Assembly: GCA_001642005.1 (NCBI GenBank)
Contig: LWCA01000377.1
Coordinates: forward strand, 1-29,852
Direction: 5' to 3'
DNA length: 29,852 nucleotides
Origin: Intoshia linei
Taxonomy: Eukaryota > Orthonectida > Rhopaluridae
In this document: positions 10,579 to 19,344 of the stretch, in pieces
How the letters are laid out: the number at the start of each line of letters is the position of its first letter
Position numbering within the stretch: the first letter of the stretch is position 1
The notes under the pieces: model-generated
The model's input: only the letters and a program-made list of their open reading frames with translations
Databases searched by the model: none
Told to the model about the DNA's origin: nothing
Translations under genes and position numbers: made by a program

Positions 10579-10805
10579 ATTAAACGCAAATAAAGTTATT
10601 TAAACTATTAATGAGAACTTTATGAATATGTAACGATACTCATTCCATAAATCTAAATAAATATAGTACTGTATATTGTATTGAGATTTCTGGAATAAAA
10701 ATGTAAATTAATACTCTTTTAATGAAAAACTAAGTCAATCAAAATTTTTTTTTGAAATATAAATAACAAAAATATTTAAATGCACTGAACTAACAATGTG
10801 TTTAT

Positions 10806-11555
10806 TTACGAATCAACAAAATCGAAAGGTGTGGTGCAACCGCTTTTAATAAGTTCTTGTTTGAGTGAGAATCTAATTTTTTTTTCCATACTAATTTTGC
10901 AAAAATTAAACGTCTTGACACTACCAACGTTCATAATTAAGATTAAAGTCCATATCAAAATAAGGATCCAGGACGAAATTATAGACACTAAAAGTGGTTG
11001 AAAGACGCTGAGATTGCTTTTAAAAATATCTCCAGTAGGTTGTCTGAGTAAGGCAAATTTTGTAGAGTTTAGTGAAAAGCAATTTACAATATTAAGTTTT
11101 TGTGTTACATCTTTATCGATTGTTTCTGCTAGCCATTTTGAAGATTGTACGCTATCGCAAAACCAGGAGGTACCGTATATTAAGTGAAATGCCAGATAGA
11201 AATGGCATAGCAATATAAAAGAAGATATAATCGATAGCACGGGTTTTAGTCCGTCTAGCTTAGTTTTGTACATAATATTTTCAGTCATAAATCCACGTTT
11301 TAATGACAAGCTTACTATCAAATAGAACAATACCATTATCAAGGAATATACCACTGATGCTGACAAATTGAACGTTTCAACAAGATCACATCGAAAGTGT
11401 GTTTCATAGTATACGACTGGCCGGTTTATTAGTACTCTTGCATATAGTGGACAATGGTAATCCAAATCCTCTATTGATGTCATTATGGAATAGCATAACA
11501 CTATTCCCAATATCACTGAGAGGGAATGCAAAATCATCAAAATGTATAGCTTCAT
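10806..11555 (-). CDS. Four-span membrane protein, TMEM179-like
   Basis: Single-exon, 249-aa protein with four hydrophobic segments at about 3-25, 65-85, 105-128 and 184-210. A Cys-containing loop between spans 1 and 2 (DYHCPLYARVLIN..HFRCDL), WFCDSV after span 3, and a cytoplasmic basic tail match the layout I know for TMEM179/TMEM179B. In that family WCD(T/S) follows the third span and Cys residues sit in the first loop. The function of that family is poorly known. Similarity is in pattern rather than long identity, so I leave the symbol empty. AGPAT starts 228 bp downstream on the same strand. The poly(A) signal AATAAA (complement of 10801-10806) overlaps the last base of the stop codon, implying a very short 3' UTR. 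Confidence 0.55.
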   Translation of the reverse strand: MKLYILMILHSLSVILGIVLCYSIMTSIEDLDYHCPLYARVLINRPVVYYETHFRCDLVETFNLSASVVYSLIMVLFYLIVSLSLKRGFMTENIMYKTKLDGLKPVLSIISSFILLCHFYLAFHLIYGTSWFCDSVQSSKWLAETIDKDVTQKLNIVNCFSLNSTKFALLRQPTGDIFKSNLSVFQPLLVSIISSWILILIWTLILIMNVGSVKTFNFCKISMEKKIRFSLKQELIKSGCTTPFDFVDS

Positions 11556-11923
11556 TTTATGTATTTAAGTATTTTAAATGTTCATAATAAAGTTTTATTA
11601 CTTCACGCATCAATTGATTCTCCAAAAGATACAATTCTCAAAAATTTACTGTGATTACAATATAATATTCAGCCTACTGAGCTGTCTATCGTCTATAAGT
11701 GTTTTTTTAACCGAAATCTTTAAAAATCAATACAAGAGCAAGACTTCATAATATACATTTGTGTACACTGTACACAATTGAAATTTAAAAAAGACTTATA
11801 TAGATGATAATCTCCATTTAATTTGCGGCAGAATGATATAAATTTTATTTTCGTCATAAAAAACCTCAGCGTCTTTACCTTTTTCTGTTTTCCCATAGTT
11901 GCATGCATTTTTTATAATTTTAA
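11556..11923 (-). other. Weak minus-strand ORF region upstream of TMEM179-like gene
   Basis: A minus-strand frame (12008 to 11796) includes NYGKTEKGKDAEVFYDENKI and ends in a stop at 11796. The mix of charged residues looks coding-like. However, its N-terminal half overlaps the dispersed repeat starting near 11924, and I recognise no family. It may be a relic of a mobile element or a stray exon. Nothing else is seen here. Confidence 0.25.
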
Positions 11924-12109
11924 GATATCCTAACTTATATAAAAGGTTAAGCAATTTTTGTTTGTATGTCTTTCTGTGTGTGTCCAACTTTATTGAAATA
12001 ATTATCACTCTTAGAATTTTTTAAAGACCACATTTCAATTACAGTTTTTTCCGAGACGTATAATAAGATAAATTTCAACCTCCCAATTTCACATCTTACG
12101 GGTCAAAAC
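11924..12109 (+). repeat. Dispersed repeat family R1, copy 1
   Basis: It matches 23512-23690 over about 180 bp at roughly three-quarters identity by eye. Shared blocks are TTTGT.TGT.TTTCTGTGTG-like, CAACTTTATTGAAATAA, CTTAGAATTTT, CATTTCAATT.CAGTTTTTTC and ATAATAAGATAAATTTCAAC. A third, inverted copy is at 21771-21950. Confidence 0.75.
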
Positions 12110-12700
12110 CCTGTTGTCTCTCTTTTTGAAGAGCAAACGAGTTGGAGAATTTAAAAAAATATACCTCTTTTTGAAAATCCATCGAGTTGGAGAATTTAAA
12201 AAAATATATACGCTGATGCGGATTTTAAAATCATAAACATTATCATAATTTTAAATTTAAAAAAATTATATATTCAAGGGCAAAACCACAAATTATCTTT
12301 CTTTTTTTAATGAAAACAGCCCTAGAATTTCAAAAAATTTACAGGTGATAGAGTTGTATCATGTTAACACACATAAAAAATTTCAATCCGAATAAGTGAC
12401 AACTTCACGGTCAAAAAAGTATTTTAGTATTCATACATTTTTTTTCCGAAATATTTTATTAAAAAAAAAAATATGAAATAATTAACGGTCCGAAAATTTA
12501 AAAAACAGATTATTCTAATAGAGCTTATTCTAGTTAATATAAATACAAAATTTCAACCCCAGAAATCTACACATTCCCGGTAAAAAATAGTTTTTAATAT
12601 ATTATCAACCAATATTTTTCAAATATTTCGATTAAAATTGAAAATGTAAATATTGATCCTCCAATTTCAAAAAATTGTGTATTGTACGTCTACACATTTC
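12059..12700 (+). repeat. Degenerate tandem array following R1
   Basis: Related blocks recur about every 150-180 bp: ATTTCAACCTCCCAATTT then ACGGGTCAAAA (12072-12110); TTTCAATCCGAATAAG then CACGGTCAAAA (12379-12416); TTTCAACCCC then CCCGGTAAAAA (12550-12590). A closer direct repeat, GAGTTGGAGAATTTAAAAAA, occurs near 12139 and 12184. Copies are strongly diverged. No coding frame is seen. Confidence 0.5.
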
Positions 12701-13114
12701 CAATGAAGACATATGGGTGAAAAATCTATATAATTCATTCCTTCGGAATTTTTTTTATTTTCCAAACATTTTTTATAATCTTTTAACATTTTAACATTAC
12801 AGCAACGAATTTATAAAATTAAATTTATATCAACTGAAACGTTATTTTTTTTTATTGATAATTGTTACAAATTTAACATAAAATGGTAAAAAGAAAAGTA
12901 ACATTCACAAGAACCAAGGCCAAAAGTATGGACAAATTATTAACATCAATCATTTTTATATTACAATCCTTTGCAATAATGGTAAAATTCGACTGAAATA
13001 TTTATAAAGTGAAGATTCAGTTAATTATTTATACACAATTGGTATTTTTAAGTATTTATTAAATTGATACTGAATATATGTCATCACATTGAAAATGACA
13101 AAATAGGTGAGTGT

Positions 13115-13272
13115 TTTTACTTTATTGTTAAGATTATACAACTCATTCTGTCTAATAAATTATTTCTTTAATTTTATTTTTTCTGGAATTTATGCTATTT
13201 ATGACAATTTTTAGGATTGGACGTTTTTACTTTACTTTTAATATTATACACACATTCTGTCTAATAAATTAA
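13115..13272 (+). repeat. Local direct duplication of about 50 bp
   Basis: GTTTTTACTTTATTGTTAAG...CATTCTGTCTAATAAATTA (13115-13164) recurs with few changes at 13224-13272. The two copies lie about 109 bp apart. Confidence 0.65.
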
Positions 13273-13399
13273 AAAAATAAGATAACAATTGTTTTTAAAT
13301 TATTTACGCAAATGTTAACAAAACAAAACAAAAGATTGATAATAGTTAATAGTAGAATTTTTAAGTGAGATTTTCAACGTGAATTTATTTTTTTGGTAT

Positions 13400-13595
13400 A
13401 ATAAAAGAGTGCCATCGGCAGAGCTTGGTGCTGTTTGTACGTAGTACAAAACTCCCAAGTTAGTAACATATAATATGTTGTGACACTAATCATATTAATT
13501 AAAAAAATCAATAAAAAATCGTTTATTTTAGATCAGGGTTTGTTAGCCAAGTGCTAAAACTAATTTCAGGGGGTGTTAGAAAAACTATTATTATT
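13400..13595 (+). repeat. Dispersed repeat family R2, copy 1
   Basis: Shared with 24715-24965: ATCGGCAGAGC.TGGTGCTGTTTGT versus CTCGGCAGAGATAGCGCTGT, then AGTAC, AGTTAGTAACATATAAT versus AGCTAGTAATATATAAT, and further on ACTAATTTCAG..TGTTAGAAA versus ACTAATTTCAG..TGATAGAAA. No coding frame is seen. Confidence 0.6.
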
Positions 13596-14520
13596 TTTTA
13601 AATTTTGAATAAAAAATTTTAATAAAAAAATCTAATTAGCAGTGGATATCATTTACATGGCCTATGTAAATAAAAGCTTCAAAATGGAGTTAAATCAATA
13701 TTTAAAAAATAGATAATGTAGAAAACATTTCATTCATCACAGAACAAATATTTTAAATTCGAAATAATTAACGCATAACCATATATACTATTTATTAAAA
13801 ATAAAAATAACTAAAACCAATTAAATCAAAGCAAAATATAACTCGGTTTGAGATTGCTTGCTATTAAAAGTTATAAAATTATGACATGCGATTGACACGC
13901 CTTTGTTCATTTTTGCATGTAAATATGATTGTTTTTAAAAATAATAAACATTTGTTATTTGTGTTTTAACATAAAATAATAATTATCGAAATATGACCAC
14001 AATATCTTTAGTTGGCCACCCGGGAAGTATCATTTTTATGGTAATATATCATTAGTATCGAATAATAATTTATTTTTTTTATTCTAAAATAAACATCTAT
14101 AAATGAAAATATACAAGTGTAGTTAGTCCTGACCTGTAAATGATTCATCTCTAAAATAAAAAAATTTTCATCGAAATACTAAGTAGGCTAGTTAAACGAA
14201 ATTTTATAATTTTGATTTAGATGTTCCAAAAATTCCGTTAAATTTGACTTATACTATAAATATGTTACCATTGGTTTGAAGTTTGAGTTAATATAAAAAT
14301 TGCATTTGAGAGTTAAAATTAAGAAGTGTCTAATTATGGAACATGATAATTTAATTTTCTAAGTTTTATGTTCCATAGTCCACTTACATCAACTTTAATT
14401 TTATCCTAATATTCGTTAAAAAATATTCTTATCTGCTGTAAACTATTCAAACAGGGGTAAAATATGCCATAATACTCAATACTCTCCCTAATACAATTAA
14501 TCGAAAGCTGCAATTTTAAT

Positions 14521-15001
14521 TTGTTATATATAATTATAATTATTTTGGCAACATTGCCAATCACCAAATGTGAATGTCAACGCTCCATTACCATTTTGAG
14601 AAAATTGAAAACTTTTTTAAAATCATCAATGACTGGTAATGGTCTATGTGAACTGGCTCTCATGAATTGCCACTATGACTATAATTTTGATATTCAAAGT
14701 TTAGTTAATGAATTTGCAATACTTCATCAAAGAAGACTGGACCTAATTGATTTAGGATTATTTAATGAACAAAATTAATTTCTTTTTTTTTGTGCTGATC
14801 ATTTTTTTTATTTTTGCGAAAAAATACAAATTTGGAAAGTATTGTATAACAACCTTTAAATGAAATTAAAAGAGACCCTTTAAAATCAAACTAGACGCAT
14901 GTATGTTAAAAGAGACGTCATAAAAAAATTTACATAACATTACATAAACATACTGCTCGCTTTGCTCGCACCCCATCAACTAGCCTCTTGGATCCGCCCT
15001 G
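14521..15001 (+). mobile_element. hAT transposase C-terminal fragment and right end
   Basis: The frame 14521-14778 reads ATLPITKCECQRSITILRKL..., then TFLKSSM, LCELALMNCH and a C-terminal RRLDL. This is the hAT C-terminal dimerisation pattern ('LPVTSCSCERSFSALRRLKT..RSTM..RL..LAL' in relatives such as the Tip100/P52rIPK-like group). No upstream transposase is seen, so it is a remnant. The sequence CTCTTGGATCCGCCCTG, ending at 15001, resembles a hAT right terminus; the matching left end and target duplication were not found. Confidence 0.7.
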
Positions 15002-15976
15002 ACCTTATCTATACAATTTATTAAGAAAAGCGTCATCTACCACAAATAGTGTTGGACGTAGTTTCAGTTTGTTAAAAAAATTGCTAACTAAACAGAGGCA
15101 ATTTTTACCAGATAATGTTAAGAAGTATATTATGTTATACTACAATAAACATTAATAAATTTCAACATCTCTAACATCACACAATGAGATTTACATCATT
15201 TGCAGTTCCTTGTTATTCATATTAATATTACACGCATAAATATTCTTTATTTTAAGTTTTATTCATATTAATTTATTATGTAAAGTGACCGACACCATTA
15301 TGATCGGGGCCTATGCCAATATTAAAATTAAGGTGTATTAAATATATGTATTGATATATATAATATATATAAAATATATATAAACACATTGTATTGATGA
15401 ATTTAAGGCCTACGAAAGGAAGGTTTGGGGTACGGTAAATTCAGTTGGTATTAACCATAGAAACACACAAAAATTTTAAGGTCAGATAAAGTCAGTAAAT
15501 TTCATTTTTAGATCAGTTTTTTTGTTATTCTATAGGTCAATAAAAAATTTCCCTAGTGATCACCCTAATGTTCATTTATTGATTATGTTCAATAGGGGGA
15601 TTTTTTTTAGAATCTCAATAAAATACGAATTTTAAGGTATCATTTTTTATTTTCCAAGAGTACTGGAAATAATTGATCTGGTGTTTTAGACACAGTTCAC
15701 GGTAAATTTTAGAAATTGAAAGTTAATATTCTTAGTATAAAGTAGGGTTTGTACAACTGTGTGATAGTTCTAACACTAGGGTTGATATCAATTAAATTGA
15801 TTCAATTTAATCTTGTGTACATTCAAAATTTTGATATAACAATAAAGGTAAAATTAATTTATTTAAGCAACTTTATATCAATTTAAACTTTATTGTAATA
15901 TTTAAGGACATTATTATAAAATTGAAAATATAAACATCAAAACCCATAAACTGTTGAGAAAAATTATACTGGATTA
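15002..15976. other. AT-rich intergenic region with TA microsatellite
   Basis: No gene is seen. A run of TATA-type dinucleotides lies around 15340-15385. GATCGGGGCCTATGCC at 15302-15317 stands out from the AT-rich background and may be a transposon scrap. Confidence 0.4.
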
Positions 15977-18159
15977 ATGCAACAAGATTTACCACTTTAT
16001 CAATTGATTAGATTGAATAAATCGTATTTTTTTTAAAAATTATATAAGGCTTTCAAGAACAACATTTATTGCTTTTTAGTGAAAAACAAAATAATGATCG
16101 AAATTACAAAAAGGATTCTAAAATTAAAAAAATGAAATGCGAGTAATGATTTTTTTTGTTACACAGGTTTAAATTAAATAAGAAAGTTAATCCCTAAAAA
16201 CTAACAATTTTTTGAATGTTGTATTTATTATTTGCGTATCAATAATTATTGATAATTAATAACCAAAATTAATCTAAATTTGTGGATATTTGGGTGACAA
16301 ACGTTCATTATCTTATATTTACAAAGATACCATATTTTATTGTTAAATTTTTGAACGATTGCTCAATATATCAAACGCTGCAATTGGGCTTAAGTTTTTT
16401 TGTTTCTTGATAAATTCATTCAAATTTTATTTATACTGAACAAATGTAATATTTTTAAATGTTGAAAATACTGTATAACTAGCAGTATACATTATTAGAT
16501 ATCTGATTTGATATATTGGAAAAAAATTTCTTAGTGTGGTTAGTACCCGTAGGTTAATTCATGGTTTAAATTTTTTTTAATAGTTTTTTGTAGACCTCAA
16601 GTTGTTTCGTCAAGACGTCGACCTCAAGATATTACCAATATACCAATACAAAAGGTTTATTTCGGCTAAAGTAGTGATTCCCAATGGGTTCACTATAAAA
16701 TTAATGTATTATTTGAGGAATTAATTTAATATTATTATGCAAAAAAAAATCCATTTTTATCAAATCTAAGGAGAAAAAACCACTTAATCCAACCTCTAGA
16801 AAAAAATTTAATTTTTACTAAATCTAAGGAGAAAAAACCAAATCCACGAACCTCCTATTTCAACTAAACTTTTTGCTTCCCCCTTAAAATTTTTTTAAAT
16901 CACTTAATAAACTAATCATTTGATTATACTAAAAAGCGAAGAGGTCAATTTGGGAGATTGAAGCAGATTTTAAATAAAGCTTATTAAAAAAGGATACTAT
17001 TCATCATAGTCGAACCAACCATGATCTAGCCACACCAAAAAATGAAAAATATACTCCTTAAAGAATGTAACAAACAATGCATAATTCCATATAGACTCAA
17101 CTATTTCTTCACGGGTCTGAGCTTGCTGTCTAAATTTGACGCATTAAATATTTATGATATTCAGAAATCAATTATCAGTTAGTATAATTGTACATAACAA
17201 TCCGTGACCTATGGAAAATTATACAGACCCCAGGGTCCATGAACCCCACTTTCAGAACAATGATAATCACTTTAACCTATATTTTAAATTACAATTTTAA
17301 TTTTTTTTAATTTTAGAAGAAAACTTTGGATCCGAGATTCGATAATATGTATGGAAAATTTAATCATCAAATTTACGAAAATGATTACAATTTTATTAAT
17401 AATATTAGAAACACTGAAATCGAGGTTTACACGTCTTTTATTATGAAAGTTATTATAAACTTTTATATGAAAGCTATAACTCTATATATAAAATGTATAT
17501 TCTTACTAGAGTTAATTTGAGTGGTAAGTAAAATGTTAGGTTTATTATTTTATTTCAACCGGGAAAGGATGGACAAACCTAGAAAATTATAAGGTGAGAG
17601 GGTAGAAATATGCATGTCTTTTATCTATCTATTCACCATCCATATTTTTTTAAATCGAACGAAAAGAGGACAATTACTCTGGGAGATTATGGGTTAGCTG
17701 CAAAATTCATTGTTGATGATTATCAATTATTGATATCAGTTTTGATTTAATCTTATATACTTGTATAATATTTAATTTGTAGTCTCTGAAACCAGATAAT
17801 AATGAATAAATTTTGATTATATGATATTGTTTTAGTTTCTTGAAAAGGATTTCAAAAAAACCGCAAATGACTCTTCTAAACAGGCATTAGATCGAATGGT
17901 TATTAAATATTGAATATGTTGATTAAATTTAAATTTAGAAACAACAAAATAAAGATTTAAGTCATAAAAAACGCAAATTAGAAATACAAAAAGATTTACT
18001 TAAAAAAAGTGGCCAAAAATATTTTAAAAATAGTCTTAATTTTAATGAAATTTTTTTAAATTTATATTTTTAGGTGATAAGAAAAAAATTGTAGAAATTT
18101 CTCATTATAAAACTGTAAATGAAAAGTCTCATTCCAAAAAGAAACATTTGACATTTTAA
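15977..18159 (+). CDS. RRP36: RRP36, 90S pre-ribosome / 18S rRNA processing factor
   Basis: Seven exons with matching phases: 15977-16023, 16080-16142, 16594-16654, 17317-17424, 17836-17898, 17939-18032 and 18074-18159. They give 173 aa. The core KKTLDPRFDNMYGKFNHQIY, followed by ENDYNFINNIRNTEIE, is the RRP36 signature: '+DPRFD..SG.(F/Y)N...F...Y.FL.(D/N)IR..E'. Before it come RPQ-type basic residues (PQVVSSRRRPQ), after it a Lys-rich coiled region (LDRMKQQNKDLSHKKRKLEI), GQKYFKN, and a basic C-terminus. Known RRP36 acts in the nucleolus in early cleavages leading to 18S rRNA. The N-terminal acidic part of larger homologues (human about 259 aa) is nearly absent. The first two exons rest on phase and context only. 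Introns are 56, 451, 662, 411, 40 and 41 bp. The third intron contains direct repeats and possibly a hAT scrap. Confidence 0.88.
16757..16841 (+). repeat. Direct repeat in RRP36 intron
   Basis: AAATCTAAGGAGAAAAAACC occurs near 16761 and again near 16820, about 59 bp apart. Between them lies CTTAATCCAACCTCTAG. Confidence 0.7.
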
Positions 18160-18394
18160 TGTTTTAAATTAAATATATTAAACCCTTGTGATTCGTTTTA
18201 TTTTTTTTTCTAATTTTTTTTCATTCTATTTGTACAAGTATTAAAATGCATTTTATTCATTTAGTTTTGTCATTTGATTCGTTTATTGTATTACTATTAG
18301 ATGTATTTTTCTAGGGCAGCCAAATATTTTAAATTATTGATAAATGTTTTTTATTTTATAATTTTATTTTCTTATCCATACTTGATTCAGTCGG

Positions 18395-18520
18395 TTAATT
18401 TTTAGGTGACTCATAAAATTTAGATAATTTTGAAATATCAATACAATTTTGATCAAATTGATATATTTCTTGTCTCATTCGCTTATTGGTAAGAGTAGAT
18501 TTTTTCTTTAAGGGTTGGTA
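18395..18520 (-). CDS. Possible last exon of an unidentified minus-strand gene
   Basis: The minus strand reads KIKIYQPLKKKSTLTNKRM, then RQEIYQFDQNCIDISKLSKF, YESPKN and a stop at 18397-18395. The residue mix is coding-like and an internal ATG is present. I find no clear TTTAG acceptor and no upstream exon on this strand, and the composition could arise by chance in AT-rich DNA. It would be convergent with RRP36, whose stop lies 235 bp away. I do not recognise the protein. Confidence 0.3.
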   Translation of the reverse strand, partial: YQPLKKKSTLTNKRMRQEIYQFDQNCIDISKLSKFYESPKN

Positions 18521-18609
18521 AATTTTGATTTTTAGCAAAAATTTTTAGATTTAAGAATATTCTCTTTTTAAATTGATAAATGGTAATTAATAAATTGGTT
18601 CAATGAATT

Positions 18610-19137
18610 GGTGGTGGCTTTAGAAATGAATATAAACGCAGAGCTCCAGCTCCATAATATGGCAATAGGATGATTGTTCGAAATTTATCTACACGTGTCA
18701 GCTGGCAGGATTTGAAAGATTTTATGAGAAAGTATTGAGAAATTATTTTTGCCGATGCACATAGACATCGTGAACAAGTAGTTGTCGAATTCGCTTCACA
18801 TAGTGACATGAAGGCTGCTATTAAAGAACTTGATGCTTATGAAATAAATGGTCGATCTTTACAGTTAAAACCATATGAAGTTTCCAGAAGTAAAAGTCGT
18901 AGTAGAAGCTACAGTGCACGAAAGAGATCTTATTCACGATCACGTTGCCATTCGAAATCTCACTCTAAAAGTCGAAGCCGTTCCCGAAGTGCTCATAGAA
19001 GTACTAGTAGACGTGTCAGTAGAAACGGTTATAGAAATGGAAATAATTTATCGAAATCACCCAAAAATTCTTTCGATAGAGATGATCGAGATGAAAAACC
19101 TTGTGAAAAATCTTATAGTAAATCTGACAATGAATAA
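18610..19137 (+). pseudogene. Intronless, 5'-truncated SR splicing factor copy (SRSF4/5/6-like)
   Basis: The continuous frame from 18610 reads GGGFRNEYKRRAPAP, stop, then RMIVRNLSTRVSWQDLKDFM, stop, EIIFADAHRHREQVVVEF, SDMKAAIKELDAYEINGRSL, and a long RS domain (SRSKSRSRSYS and onward) ending at 19137. SWQDLKDFM is the hallmark of the second, pseudo-RRM of SRSF4/5/6-type SR proteins, which bind RNA and the SRPK kinase. The two stops (TAA 18655-18657, TGA 18736-18738) fall before and within this RRM, and the first RRM is missing. A 109-codon ORF from 18808 remains but starts inside the RRM. The absence of introns, while neighbours have many, suggests a retrocopy, although I see no obvious poly(A) tail or target duplication. 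Confidence 0.75.
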
Positions 19138-19344
19138 ACTGTTCAGTTGTATCTGTTTATTTAACTGGTTAAATTCATATATTGTATCGCATTATCTATA
19201 TGTGCAATAATATATATAATATTCAAAGTATGAATTTTTATTTATTTATTAAATGACATGATTCACTAATCCAATTATGTTTTTGGTGTAATAAAAATAT
19301 TAAGTAATATAAAAGCAATTAAAATTCATTTAAAACAGTAGAAA

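Noticed and set aside
16665-17260. Possible hAT element (TAGTGATTCCCAATGG at the left, GGGTCCATGAACCCC at the right)
   Set aside because: The two ends are not convincing inverted repeats and no target duplication was found, so I did not list it.
17326-17520. 64-codon ORF starting MDPRFDNMYG
   Set aside because: The ATG reading is an artefact: the codon is TTG inside TLDPRFD, and everything after 17424 is intron.
18600-18809. 69-codon minus-strand ORF
   Set aside because: Antisense of the SR-protein copy.
18875-19210. 111-codon plus ORF rich in Val/Glu
   Set aside because: Alternative frame of the Arg-Ser repeat region; the RS frame is the meaningful one.
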